Origin: Xanthoparmelia taractica
Taxonomy: Eukaryota > Ascomycota > Lecanoromycetes > Lecanorales > Parmeliaceae
Direction of reading: 5' to 3'
Assembly (NCBI GenBank): GCA_033085395.1
Contig: JANQBS010000014.1
Location: 124,001-188,000, forward strand
Length of the DNA stretch: 64,000 nucleotides
The notes beneath the pieces were generated by a model, which worked only from the letters and a program-made list of their open reading frames with translations, was not told the DNA's origin and did not search any database. The position numbers and the translations under genes are program-made. Shown here piece after piece: positions 1 through 11,514 of this stretch; the stretch's first letter is position 1; the number at the start of each line of letters is the position of its first letter.

Positions 1-314
1 CAATGGGATGTCAAAAACACTGACGAGAGATTCGTGGTTGAGGATAAAAACGTGGCGACACATTTGGTTAGGAATGCATTGGGTGGTAGAGACAGGGACA
101 TGGTTTGCGGGCTATTGACGCTTGTGAGTCCGTACGCAAGGCGATACAGGTGCGTTGTCCTTTCCACGTAAGTGTGTGAGCTCTCGCTGACTCGCCGTCT
201 AGGGATGACCTCACTGTAGAGGTTATTTTCTTTGGCGAAGGAGACAAGAGCGGAGATGTGGTTCTCAACGCTGAAGCCACGGCGCCCAACTTGGGTGCAA
301 AGGCAAAGTTATGA
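1..314 (+). CDS. PP2C-type protein phosphatase, C-terminal end (partial)
   Basis: This is the 3' end of a gene that begins before the window. Exon 1..149 reads in frame from base 1, a 53-nt intron (150..202, ending CTAG) follows, and exon 203..314 ends in TGA at 312. The protein end contains NVATHLVRNALGG, then LLTLVSPYARRYRDD joined across the intron, then LTVEVIFFGEG. That is the terminal signature of Mg/Mn-dependent PP2C phosphatases, closest in memory to the mitochondrial pyruvate dehydrogenase phosphatase (Ptc5/6) type. The RRYRDDLTV segment is the usual RDD(I/L)TV metal-binding motif, with the Asp pair present. The substrate cannot be decided from 87 residues. Confidence is high for the family and low for the subfamily. 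Confidence 0.75.
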
Positions 315-1061
315 TGACGACTCTGTTTCCTCTAGCTGCATTTACGGGAAAAGCATCAGACGGTGGTCTTCGTCCGCGAGCGTTACGGATACCCAGTGCT
401 AGCAGCATTGTTAGAGGCGTTTTTGTCTTTTTAGAAATGGGTATATCTATAGGTGATCCTTATCCTTGCATGCCTTTCAACGAGAAGATTGAAGAAGCCT
501 AGCGATTGGCTACTCTCTCTGGCTTTTTCACCTCTTTACTCACCATGCTAAACCTTCCAGCCTAGGCTTCTTTCCCCATGAGGCCTGACCTTTCGAGAGA
601 GAAAAACGATCATCTCGGGCTTTCCGGTGACTTATCTTAGGGGATCATTCCAGGGCGCCGTGCCTGGAGGCTTTCTTTGCTGGGCTCCTAGAGCAAGATG
701 CTAGCGCATGGACTACTACGTATTTTCAATTCATGTCATCATCCATCGGGATCCACCGTCTCCCGAGCATAATCATGTCACTCAGAGCAGGGCCACATCT
801 CGTTTCGCGATCCTCTCAGCGCCGAAGGTGATTTCGATACTGGATGCTGCTTTCACTTAGTGGCGGTTTCGAGACCGTAGGTATAAGAGAAGCCGACACG
901 GCCTTCCAGTTACGAGTGTCTACGCTTGATCATAATTAGGGTGTGGTTACGAACCCAAGGTGAGTGACTCGGACAGGGTAAATGTCAGCTCGTCTTCGCA
1001 TGTTCTCTTCCAGAAATCTGGTATCCGCGTATTGCGAGTGCCTATGCTTTGCCCTACCGTA
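315..1061. other. Intergenic region between convergent genes
   Basis: This lies between the 3' end of the PP2C gene and the 3' end of the minus-strand Cox18 gene. Open frames here are short, lack family resemblance and overlap antisense to Cox18 at the right end. I see no RNA gene, repeat or clear terminator. Confidence 0.5.
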
Positions 1062-2012
1062 TCACTTGTTTTTCCTCTTCTGAGCCTTCAGCTCTTTCGT
1101 TGTCGGAGGGCGGTACGGTTGAGTCGGAGGCTTTTCGTTGCTATCAGGCGATTTGCTCACCCGGATGATAAGAATTCGGCTACGCCCCAACCAACGTTTG
1201 AAAAGATACTGCAGGGTAACTGCAGCCAGGCTGCTGGAGAACCAGTAGAGGAGAATTGCACTTGGAAACATGAGCGTGGCGGGCCCAATCAGGAGTGCTC
1301 CGACTTTTAGGATTCTGGCCTTCCGTTCGTTAATGGATCGGACAAGGATTGATTCCTCCGACGTTGAGCCTGGCGGTGGTTGGAAATCTATAATGCCTTT
1401 CCGGGTGGAGTACATCACATAGAGGAAACCGGACAAGACGAAAGGCAAGATCGATAAAGGATCCGGTATCATAAGATTGTCGAACCACAACATCCCCTCG
1501 GTGGCTAGAGATGGTTCTATGGGTACCAATTCGTCCGGTGTGACAAATTCGGGGTTCTGCATCCCTTGTTGTGCTCTCAATGTTTTGGCGATCAAGCTTA
1601 GCATTCCATCTTCCGTCCCCGTCATCCTTCGGATAGTCTCCATGATTGTAACCCATGTTGGCACATTGAGGTAAAGGAAATAGGATTTCCAGAATTGTAC
1701 TTTGTTCTGCTTGACCATTCGTCTCCACAAGAGGTTGACAGCTTTGTCGTGGATCCTTTGACGTTCCTGCGGGCTCTTCTCTCTGTCCTCGAGTCTAGCA
1801 TTCTTCTCTTCTACGGCGATTCGTGACTCCTTATACAACTTCAACCTTTTCACCTCCAATTTATAGCAGTAGGCGCTTAGTGGGAGATGGATGACAGTTC
1901 TGACGAGGAAAGTGTTTAATATTTGGGATGATAGATGGATAGGAAGCAAGGCACGGCCCGGAGCCAGCTCGGGCCGATCTGACGCGTCAAAATTTCCGGA
2001 CACATTGCGCAA
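1062..2012 (-). CDS. COX18: Mitochondrial inner-membrane insertase Cox18 (Oxa1/YidC family)
   Basis: One open frame of about 316 residues. It contains FLVRTVIHLPLSAY near residue 55, a basic linker, a long loop with FYLNVPTWVTIMETIRRM, and IPDPLSILPFVLSGFLYVMYST around residue 190. It ends with FPSAILLYWFSSSLAAVTLQYLFKRW, the conserved last two membrane segments of Oxa1-superfamily insertases. Known role: Cox18 exports the C-terminal tail of Cox2 across the mitochondrial inner membrane during cytochrome oxidase assembly. Oddity: the frame has no ATG before about residue 99 (MVKQNKVQFW). Upstream it stays open to about position 2080 without a start, so the targeting sequence and first residues are missing or lie on an exon I could not place. 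The permease gene ends only about 190 bp upstream. The 5' boundary is therefore approximate. Confidence 0.75.
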   Translation of the reverse strand: MRNVSGNFDASDRPELAPGRALLPIHLSSQILNTFLVRTVIHLPLSAYCYKLEVKRLKLYKESRIAVEEKNARLEDREKSPQERQRIHDKAVNLLWRRMVKQNKVQFWKSYFLYLNVPTWVTIMETIRRMTGTEDGMLSLIAKTLRAQQGMQNPEFVTPDELVPIEPSLATEGMLWFDNLMIPDPLSILPFVLSGFLYVMYSTRKGIIDFQPPPGSTSEESILVRSINERKARILKVGALLIGPATLMFPSAILLYWFSSSLAAVTLQYLFKRWLGRSRILIIRVSKSPDSNEKPPTQPYRPPTTKELKAQKRKNK

Positions 2013-2198
2013 TTCATTTGCACGAGATAACAGTCCAAGGTGGGGTAAGTAAAGTAGTTTACGTATATGTATAGGTTATATACAACCTATACGGCTCTGC
2101 CAAACCCACGGTGCTCTATCCAAGTCAACATATTGCTTTTGGAGGATATGCCATACCTTAGAAAGAGCACCCATAGTCACCACTCTTCCCCCAGCTCT

Positions 2199-4586
2199 CT
2201 ACCGGCCAAACTTCTTTAGTTCCAAGTACCTCAATGGAGGGTATGCAATGCATGTAAAACCTATCGCTAGCCACGCTCCAATGTCTGGCACGTTCCCGAG
2301 TCAGCACAATGACCTGAGTAAGATGACCTGTATGGGGAGAAGTGAAATGGATGGTGAACGGGGACTTTGGTCCTGCAATATGTGTCGCAACTGCAAAAGC
2401 AACTTCAAAGAGGCAGTAATAAGACCGAAACATGACTTACCGCCCCCGTAACCCCCAAGCCTTATCCCGACAGGGCCTTGATACCACACTTGATCCATAC
2501 CGACGATCGCACCCGCCCACCCAATCAAAAACGCGAGCAACGCTGCAATTCCCACGGGAAGCCTCTTCTTATCCTCCCAAGCCGACCAATCAAAAGGCAC
2601 GCCTCGCAGCTCATGGAAAATCAAATGCTCTTCGAGCACTATCGTCAACCAGGGACAGACCCAGTAACTCATAAGGGGCAAGAAATTCTCAAATATATTG
2701 AACAAATGGTCGCGGCCCGCTACTGCGCAGACAAGCTCAACGACCATGAGAAAGAGACACCAGATCCAACGGGGTATGGCCTTGAAGTAGCGGCCCAACA
2801 CCTGGCAGCTAAGACCTGCGGAATACGTAGCAGGTGCATTATTTGCAATGCCACCCAGGGCGATGAGCACAGTGCAGAAACCCCCGAAGGCGCCGAGGCC
2901 ATCATAGCAGGCTAGGATGAGCGCACCAGATGAGGTGGCGTAGGCGTCACCCCAACCAGGGGTTGTGGCAACCCCGGTTGCGATAGCGACTCCGATAAGG
3001 TTAACAAAGATCAAAGAGGTCCACATGCCAGCCCAGGTCATCAAGAAAGTGAGTCGTTTACCCGTGTTGGCGGGATAATAGACGTAGAAGTCCGCTCCGA
3101 TGGTGGAGAAGCTGATGGCGACAGAGAACTGAAGTGCGAAAAAGGCTGGGTTTGAGTATTTGGGTCAGCAATGCCTATTTGAGACGGAGACCGAGCCATG
3201 CAACATGTCATGAAAGTGCAAAAACAATTTTACAAATTCATGATGCTATTGGCAAAAGTGTATATGGACTTGGGAAACACATACAGCAGCGGTTGGCTGT
3301 GATTGTGCCGGACGGACCGACAGATTGCAATGAGGTGTTAAAGTTGCGGCCGGCAGAGCCGATAAGGACGAGTAGGGAAAATACTTGCGGTATCCAGGCG
3401 TATCTGTTCCGCTGTGAGCTGGGGTGCAATGCTCCTCACCAATGGCGCTGGGGCAGACCTTTCGAAGGTGTGGAGAATGGCGATGCCGAAGGCTGCAACC
3501 AAACCGATGCACAGAGCGCTAATAGCACAACCAACAGCAATAGTCAGGCCGCCACCATTAACAGCCGAAAGCACTAGCAAGTTTACGAGTCAGCATATCC
3601 CTTGGTAGCTCAAAGTCGACTCATGAAACAATCTTTCGGGAATGAATGAAACAAGCAGTATGTCCATGCAACAAACTTTACAAATCGAAAAATAGTCCTG
3701 AACTAGAAGGGGTAAGCCTGAACAATGCCGTACTTTGTCCAGCGATGATTGATGCGATAATGCCCCAGCCCACCTGAAGTATTACGTTGAGGATACATGC
3801 GATTTTGGATGGCCAGTATCCCATCCAGTATCGACCGAGTATCTATCAAGCAAACAAGGATCATACTGATTAGCAAACCCTGTGCCCAACTCATAAAATT
3901 CAGGCCAAACAATTGTAGCCGGCAGTATGCATGCGCGCGCAACATACCATGGTTCGGTTTCCGCTTTGAGGACCGAATGTACCGGTGTATGCAGCCCCAC
4001 AAGCGGAGAGGGCGTTGGCGAAGATGACCAAGCAGACGCAATCGACCCATCCAAGGTTGAGGACCAAAGGCCCAAGAAAACCAACAGCGAGATTGTTCAC
4101 CACCACGTTTATGCTGAACCATAAGGTGAACATTTGAAGATACCCCATTACCACCCCGTCTTGCTTCTCTTCCGGAAGCACTCTCGTAATGCCGCGCGCC
4201 TCTATATCATAAATACTAGGTCAGTATTGCTTGGCTGGACGGGCCTGTCGAGCTTTAAACATATCCAGAAAGGAAGACCACCGAAGATTTCCTCGAAACT
4301 CAAGACCTAGCCCACCGAAATGAATGTGGACTCAGATGTACGTACCTAGGCCGGCAAGGCCTTCGATTTTGGCGTTCCATCTCGCGAGTCTGCCTGTAAG
4401 GAGGACAGGTGTGGGAGCGATATCAGATGTAGCAAGGTTAGAAGAATTCTGGGAGTTCTTCAAGGTGCTGTCGGTGGGGTCGCTGCCGGAGAGGGTGCTA
4501 TTGACCGAAGACTCTTTCAGATCACCTCGCTTCTCGACGTCGTTTTCGGGTATCTGGTGAGCCGCAGGATGCTTGAGGGGATTCAT
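2199..4586 (-). CDS. NCS1-family purine-cytosine permease (Fcy2/FcyB-like)
   Basis: Seven exons on the minus strand: 4586..4346, 4201..3948, 3842..3734, 3573..3459, 3403..3285, 3145..2441 and 2284..2199. They total 1629 nt (542 residues). Signatures: LARWNAKIEGLAGLGIEARGI before TM1, GYLQMFTLWFSINVVVNN, GPQSGNRTM, RYWMGYWPSKIACILN, FALQFSVAISFSTIGADFYVYYP and FCTVLIALGGIANNAPATYS. Together these are diagnostic of fungal cytosine/purine permeases, plasma-membrane proton symporters for cytosine, adenine, guanine and hypoxanthine. The start MNPLKHPAAH was chosen because its acidic, Ser-rich tail directly precedes the conserved NAKIEGLAG segment. An upstream in-frame ATG would add an unusual hydrophobic stretch. 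The length matches the family and I see no disruption. The exact substrate is inferred from family only. Confidence 0.88.
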
Positions 4587-5921
4587 GGTGAAAGAGAGAC
4601 AGAATGGTTTGTATATCCCGCAGTCGCAAAGGGTCATGCGAGTGGCTAAATAAGGGCAAATAAACAGAAATGGTTTTTGTATCTGGTTGAGGCAGACAGT
4701 GAAAAGAGCAGGAATGGTACGAGTCGATGACAATATCTAGGACAAGAAGCAAATATATATTTGCGGATAGTTCAGTCAATTGGCATCGTGCTATAATAAC
4801 AGTCACTTGAAGAAGTTGAAGTACGTGGCGCTTGATGTTGTAGGTAGTAACGGTACGAACAAGTAGTTGCTCTGATTACCAGCCGTCTGCAAAACAAAAT
4901 ATGCTCGCGATCTTACGGCGCCTCGGGTCAAGAGTGGAGTAGGATTGGGATGATCAGTCTTGTCCTGTAGGCTCCTAGGGCCTGGGCACGTTATCACGTA
5001 GTCAATCATCCAATCAGCAAAGGAGCAGCAGTAGCTAGAGAAGCAGTAGTTGTCAGAAGGCGCCGAATAGTTCAAGCTACAGATGTTCCTTGAATCCTTC
5101 GACGCCGCCAAAGCTCTAGTGTAGAGGTCGACAGACGGCTCGGCCTGCGAACTTCGAATCCTAGTCAATCTTCCTCTTTTCTTTTTCCTTTTTCTAATCA
5201 TTCAGCTTGGACGATGTCTCACCGCTCCTAAAAGGTGATTCTAGCCTGTCCCATTGAGCAGTAAAGAGAGGATGAGTCTTGATCACGACGTGGGGCAACG
5301 AATGGGCCTGGGCCTAAGCCATCTGAAATTAGGGCACTCTTGTTGCTGCAGATTATCCGGGGGAAGTGCCACAGTACCTATACCGTATTCGTAAGGTACC
5401 TAACTAGGTACGGTTTGGATTTTGATGCTAACCAGCTGAGTGGTAACGGCAAGCTGTCATGAATCTTACGACTTTCAATTTATCATGAACTGTACTGTCC
5501 GATATCTAACCCTAACTTTCCTAGCCCTAGTTAGCTCCTTACCCCTCAGCTTCAGCATATGCCGCAAACACTGCTGTATGCATGGTTCCCGTCGGTTATA
5601 GTACATCGATATGTTCAGCATGCAAAACACTCACCCGTACCGAGCTTCCCCTTCAACCCCCACCCAAGATTGAGCTATAACCCGATCTTGGATCTTTGAG
5701 CGGGTGGAAAACGTGGCGAAGCCGCTTCCGCTGCGTGACATGCCAAGACCAGCCCAATGGCGAATGAACTTTGTGGCCAACATCACCTTTCCATGATGTC
5801 CCGCGTTCTCAACACAAAGCCAACGCGTCGAAAGCATACTTTTCCTTCCTTTGAGGAACATGTATTTACTTCCGCATCAATGACTGCAACAGCTACAGTT
5901 TGACAAGTACATTCACTCAGC
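4587..5921. other. Divergent intergenic/promoter region
   Basis: These 1.3 kb separate the divergent permease and ALG11 genes. No conserved protein is readable. Telomere-like hexamer fragments occur near 5505-5530 (CTAACCCTAAC, then TAGCCCTAG). Both promoters must lie here, but no specific factor site stands out. Confidence 0.5.
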
Positions 5922-7611
5922 ATGGGCCTGCTAAGCTCTGCAGGGCTTGTGCCTCTACTCATTGCCGCCTTGTACTTGAGCACGTGGCTTTTCGGTCTCG
6001 CTGGAACGACAGTTGGGCGATACCTCATACGGAAAACAAAAGCACGTAGGAAAGCCATCCTAGCCAAGGCCAAGAGTGAAAAGGAGGACCACCATGAGAA
6101 AGAACGCGTTTCAGTGAAATCAGAAGACCCAGACTGGGTGGAAGTCGAGAGCCAGCCCGGTGGATCAGCCACGAATGGAGGGCAGGCACCAGAAGACTGG
6201 GAGGGGGTAATCGGCTTCCTCCACCCGTTCTGCAATGCTGGAGGCGGAGGCGAACGGGTCCTGTGGGCAGCCATCAAGGCTACGCAGAAACGCTGGCCAA
6301 ACGCCGTCTGCGCTGTCTATACTGGTGATCAAGATGCAACGAAATCTACGATCCTTGAAAGAGTACAACATCGTTTCAACATTCACCTCCATCCTCCTAC
6401 AGTCGTCTTCCTCTACCTACAAACTCGCTCTTGGGTTCTCAGCAGCACCTGGCCTCGTTTTACCCTCCTTGGTCAAAGTCTTGGCTCCCTCATCATGGGC
6501 TATGAAGCATTCTCCCTTGTCGTCCCTGACATCTTCATCGATACAATGGGCTACTCCTTCACACTTGCACTGAGCAAATTTTTCTTTCCGAGAATACCCA
6601 CAGGAGCCTACGTACACTATCCCACGATTTCTACAGACATGCTCAGCTCTCTCGACGCCGAGGTAGGCAAAGGAGTTAACGCGGGCACGGGAAAGGGAAT
6701 CAGAGGCTTTGGAAAGCGCAAATATTGGCAGGCTTATGCCCATCTCTACAGCCGATCTGGCAGTGACGTGGACATTGTCATGACCAATTCTTCATGGACG
6801 CAAAGCCACATCCAATCATTATGGGGACTATATCGCAAAAAGCGTGGAAAGGCTCACGCGGTCGAAGTACTCTTCCCACCTGTCGCTGTAGACGAAATCC
6901 TAGAAGCCATTGACCTCAAAGGGCCCAAAGCCATCCCCAGGGGAAACACACTGCTTTACGTCGCCCAGTTCCGGCCCGAGAAGACTCACGACCTCATCCT
7001 CCGTGCTTTCTCAAACATGCTCCGTTCGTCCTCAAACCCAGCGGTCAATGGCGCAAAACTGGTCCTCATTGGTTCCGTCCGAGACAGCGACGACGCCAAG
7101 CGGGTCTACCAGCTCCGACTGCTCGCACACGAGCTCAAAATCGCAGACGACGTCAAGTTCATCTGCGACGCATCATGGCTCGAAGTCCTCGACTGGCTAC
7201 GGAAAAGCTGGGTCGGAGTCAACGCAATGTGGAACGAACATTTCGGTATTGGCGTCGTGGAGTACCAAGCTGCGGGACTGATCTGTGTCGTCAACAACAG
7301 CGGAGGACCCAAGGCCGACATCGTCATCAACGTTAATGGAGGAGCTACCGGTACACATATCCGCCACCCCTCATTGTATATGAACAAGCACCTTGTCTTT
7401 GCTAACTCAACGGGCAGGTTACCACGCAAGCACAGAATCCGAGTACGCACAATGCTTCGCCGACGCGCTTTCAATGTCCGAGGAAGCGACACTGGCGATG
7501 CGGAAGCGGGCTCGAGCCTCGAGCAAGCGCTTCACCGAGGAGGCATTTGCTGCAAAATGGGTGGAGCAGGTGGGAAAACTGACGGAAATGCAGCGATATC
7601 CGAACAGGTAG
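5922..7611 (+). CDS. ALG11: GDP-Man:Man3GlcNAc2-PP-dolichol alpha-1,2-mannosyltransferase
   Basis: Two exons, 5922..7350 and 7418..7611, with a 67-nt intron (donor GTACAC, branch GCTAAC, acceptor CAG). Without splicing the frame runs on to an unrelated tail. With splicing it gives ...GGATGYHASTESEY, as in the family. An N-terminal membrane anchor (about residues 8-30) is followed by HPFCNAGGGGERVLWAAI (the ALG11 Gly-rich entry motif), then GYSFTLALSKFF, GAYVHYPTIS, LYVAQFRPEKTHDLIL and WNEHFGIGVVEYQAAG, the GT4-family EX7E donor-binding motif. Known role: on the cytosolic face of the ER it adds the fourth and fifth mannoses to the lipid-linked oligosaccharide for N-glycosylation. No disabling changes are visible. 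Confidence 0.93.
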
Positions 7612-8121
7612 ACACTAGAGCAAGGTAGATACCCCAGGAGACGTTCGATGCATTACTTCCCGTATTTTTGTAACGTGATATACTCACTCTGTGAACCCTT
7701 CAACATCCGGCACAGCCTCTTCACATACTCATTCACTTCCTTTGATTCCATATCTATAAGTATTTCGTTCTCGTTTCTTGTGTGTATGGCAGAAAGGTTG
7801 CACTTTTATTTTTCGACCTTTGTCTCAGATTCACAATGATCAAGTATGATTAAAACCATGAGCGGGCTTGTAAAGTATGACTTTCGGTATATACCGCGAT
7901 TACCTGTATAGAACGAGTGATAGGTGTACTCATGCTACTTTCACACACCCATTCCACAATTCGAAGCCGTGGCTTGCAGTCATTCATGAGCACAGAGGTT
8001 ACATGCTACAGGCCGTACTGACATAGCTTTCACAAGTCGAATCAAAAAGAATCTCGAACCTACCTTACCTACCTTACTCTCTCAGTCCAGACTGGCCGGA
8101 GCTACGCACAAACCTCTCCCA
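7612..8121. other. Intergenic region downstream of ALG11
   Basis: 3' untranslated and spacer sequence, T-rich after the ALG11 stop. No gene is recognised. Confidence 0.5.
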
Positions 8122-8950
8122 CTATAGCGTAGGTTCGACATCTCCAACCAGTCCAAGGTTCAAGGCTCCGGCAGAATTGATCAGAACGTCAAACTTGTCC
8201 AAGAGCTTGCGGATGATCCTGGCTGCGTCTAGTACCCTCCACACGAAATGGGGTGTCCTAATTGTTGATGCTCGTTGACTACTTCGATTCTGACCGTGCG
8301 TTCGCATAGGTTCTACGGCACCCATTGCATACGCCTCGACCTGCGCAGGCTGTGGCTGACCACGAACCATGTTTGCAAGATGGGTCTTGGGACTTTGAGT
8401 TTCCCTTCCGTTGGGAAAACGCTCGACCACTTGGTACGAGTGCATCGCTTCTCTTAGCGGAGTCTGCCGAAGCTCGGACGAACAGGTGATGGATTGTTGG
8501 CAGGCAGGCAGGCAGGCCGCCACCAGAGCCAAGCCTGACTCGATCATACTCCAGTAAAGACAAGTAGTAACGAGGACTACTGTGTACTCAGCAAGTGATA
8601 ATCGTTATCCTGATATCTTAGTGACCCACGCTGGTTATCAAAATTGGGTTGGAAAGCCACTGTCCGGTCGTCAGTACTGAAGTGTTTTTTGAAGGTTTCA
8701 CGGTCGTGTCTTACTTGGTAGCTCCAGAAGATTCCCAGCGTAAGAATCTATCATAAACATAGTTAGTGATGAATCTGAATCTAGGTTGCGGAAGCCGCAT
8801 ATTCACCAACGCAGGCACAGTCAGCCAATCATCAAGTCGGAGATCTAGATGCTGGATACATCTCATGTATAATCTCAAGCCGACAGCGACAATGCAAAGC
8901 GATGGCAATATTGATAGCACGAGAGGAGGAGATACATGTTGAACCGACAT
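8122..8950 (-). pseudogene. Decayed PTH11-like rhodopsin-domain membrane protein
   Basis: A minus-strand ATG at 8950 opens SPPLVLSILPSLCIVAVGLR followed by LYMRCIQHLDLRLDDWLTV. This is the first membrane helix and LDDWL loop of fungal rhodopsin-domain (PTH11-like) proteins. A plausible intron follows, then ILTLGIFWSYQ. Near 8560-8510 the frame resumes with YWSMIESGLALVAACLP, which is the family's seventh helix. Helices 3-6 between them are missing and a stop interrupts the join. The tail runs into a piece resembling a short-chain dehydrogenase motif (FDVLINSAGALN, near 8190-8150). I read this as an internally deleted relic. The family call rests on two motifs. The dehydrogenase resemblance may be chance. 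Confidence 0.5.
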
Positions 8951-10462
8951 GATTCAAACGACAGGAATGGCTCGAGTCTGAACGGTGCAATCTCGAAAAT
9001 AGAGCAAGAAGACGGTTTTGGACCGTGGGTATGACGCCAAGTATTGCAATTGGAGGATTGAAGAAAATGCCGTTCTCAGCCTCGTGCAGCAGCATGTCCT
9101 GTCCAAATCTGCAGTCTGCTGAAACAACGGACAGGCAGGCTGCCGGTAGACTGCCTGCAACCATTACCTCGTGCAATATGAGGCAATATTAGTACCGAGG
9201 AGGGTTGAAACACCAATACCATTGCGAATTTGCAGCATCAGATCGACTGTTGCAGTTATTGAGGGATCACGAGAAAGCATTAGACCAAGAGATATCCTAT
9301 CAGATAGGGCGTCATTATCCGAATTTCCGTATCAGGGGGGTGAAGAAGGGTGGCCGATCCATTTGGCCGACCCACACAGCAGTATGCCTCGGATGCTTCT
9401 TGAACTGCAGCTAGAAGGCTGACATGTCAACCTTCTTGTACGAAGTATACCTATGGCAATGTAGCGGTACAACCGTACGAGGTATGCTGGCCTAAGAGAA
9501 ATCACGCGTGCAACAACAGGGGATTTATTTAAGAGCTTGTCGAATCGGTAGTATAAGCACCGTCTGACTGCAGCACGAACCTCGACTCAGATAGCTCTAT
9601 GATAAAACCACAGGCTGTTATATTATAACAGATGCTACTGCAAGCGGCCCTATAGAATTTAGGACAGATCTCACAGTGGTACCTACTCTTGAAAGGTCAT
9701 CCGAAAAAAAACGCTTCGAATCCTCCATAGTATTTCCCTCCTCAAAATTACCCACTCGAAACAAACTGTCCACGCATACACCCAAAATGTTCTCTCGCCC
9801 TTTGTACCTCTTTTCTACTTGATATGCCAACCCACGCACCCAATCCTCTTTCTCTGCCGGCCGTTCCAAAACACAAAGGCGTCATGGCTGCGGAGTCCTA
9901 TCTATCTTGCATGCTTACAGACCCTATGTAGAAGATATTCAATCAGGAGTATCAAACATCCGCTCCACATCAAAATTTGCAAAAACCCTATCGAAGTCGT
10001 GTCACTTGGGGATTGGTCCAACTTGCCACACGTGTCGCAATGCTGCCAATCCCTAGTCCAGAGTACTGGTGTTGACTTCGGTTTTGGCACACGCATCGCC
10101 CTGTATTTGTGTTCCAAGCGACAGGCACCCAGATGTAATGTATAGAGGTTATGAATGCCTTGAGACCCATCTTCCCACTTCATCACAATTTTATCAAGGG
10201 AAAGCGAGAAACGAAACCACTTCTCATCCACAGGGACCTGCGATTGGCCCTAGAAGAGGGGGCTGGTAAGTATACGGCAACTGAGCTGCAAACCCACTCA
10301 AGGCCTCCTCCACCAAAACACAAGCGTCATGTAATTGTACCCCAGAAGCCTTGGCAACGTCCGCGGACGTGGTAAATTTGTCAATGCTCTTGCAACTGTA
10401 GATACAGCCCAGAGGCTTCGGGCCGCGCCGTCTCAGGTCCACGTATGTATTGTCTGCACTAC
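8951..10462. other. Intergenic, no recognised gene
   Basis: Only short open frames on both strands, none with a recognisable motif. It may contain further decayed pieces of the neighbouring membrane-protein genes, but I cannot show this. Confidence 0.4.
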
Positions 10463-10798
10463 CTTTTGACTTGCTTACGGATGGACGCTTCGCGTCGTTG
10501 GCTGTGTATGGATATATCCTTGCGGTTGGCGGCTTGCTTTTTGCCGGTGGCGAAACGAAATAACAGGGGCATTGAGGGCATGCAGCCTCCTACCATAACT
10601 GCACAGCCCTCTGCAAGCCTCAATAGCAAAGCGCGGGATTAGCATGGAATATCGTATCTGGGTAAGGAGAGCTCACGTCCACGGTCCTACTTGGGTGATG
10701 GTATAGGTGAGGTCGATAGAATGCAACACCTGGGCCTTATAAGCGGTGCCCATGGAGCCTGTGACGCAACGTACCTCCCACTGCCAGGGTGGGTACCG
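10463..10798 (-). pseudogene. C-terminal fragment of a PTH11-like membrane protein
   Basis: Two minus-strand segments can be joined across an intron with good signals (donor GTGAGC at 10676, branch GCTAATC, acceptor ATTGAG ending at 10619). The first ends LHSIDLTYTITQVGPW. The second gives TLAEGCAVMVGGCMPSMPLLFRF and then a basic tail to 10463. WTLAE...GCMPSxPxxFR is characteristic of the sixth-seventh helix region of fungal rhodopsin-domain proteins. I cannot find the earlier helices upstream, and stops appear before about 10798. This looks like a 3' remnant, although an unrecognised multi-exon gene is possible. Segment boundaries at the right are approximate. Confidence 0.45.
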
Positions 10799-11514
10799 TT
10801 CAGGAATTCCTGGGCTACTGATCCGGAGTCATTGTTGGGAGATAGATTGGAGGTTTCCTGGGCTATCGCCCTTCTCTCCGGAATGGACCACTAATTGGAC
10901 GCGGCTTGCAAGAAGATGGGTAGAAGAAGTCAAGGAAAGTTTGTTTCGAGATTTGCCCAAGAACATGAATCAAAGACAGGATCTGGGTGTCACGAACGCT
11001 CGAAAAGACAAAAACATTATGTGCACAGATTCGGTCTTGTCTTTGAATTAAGTTTTCGACCTTTGGCAGAGATCAAGAACTGTACCTTCCCAAAGCACCC
11101 ACTATGGCGATGTGACGTAGTCATATGTGAAAGACGTAGCATCTTATCAGGCATCCAGCGTCAGATCGATCATGATCAATAATTCTATTAAAGCAGTCAG
11201 ACGCTGCAGTCCGTGCGAAGGAACTCTTTCAACCATTAGTGATGCACCTCGCGGTGCTCTCGGTAGCACACGGTTTCGGTGGTGATCCAAACATTGTCTC
11301 ATTACGGATAGTGACTGCAACCCCTCAGCCGCTGGTGCCTGTATGATGTGAGGAGCCGTCGTGTTCTCCTCGCTCCATCAAGGCCTCATTGTTCAAAGGT
11401 CGTAAACGCAACACTCATCTCCCTAGCTGAACTGCAAAAGTTCGTCGTTACGATACAATGTATTCTCCTAAGTATACTCTATAGGTTTTTTACAGTCTTA
11501 TCTGGTGTCTTTGT
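10799..11514. other. Intergenic, no recognised gene
   Basis: No readable conserved protein on either strand. It may hold degraded 5' sequence of the adjacent membrane-protein relic. Confidence 0.4.

Noticed and set aside
960..1310. Plus-strand open frame of 116 codons
   Set aside because: Lies antisense over the Cox18 C-terminus and shows no family motif.
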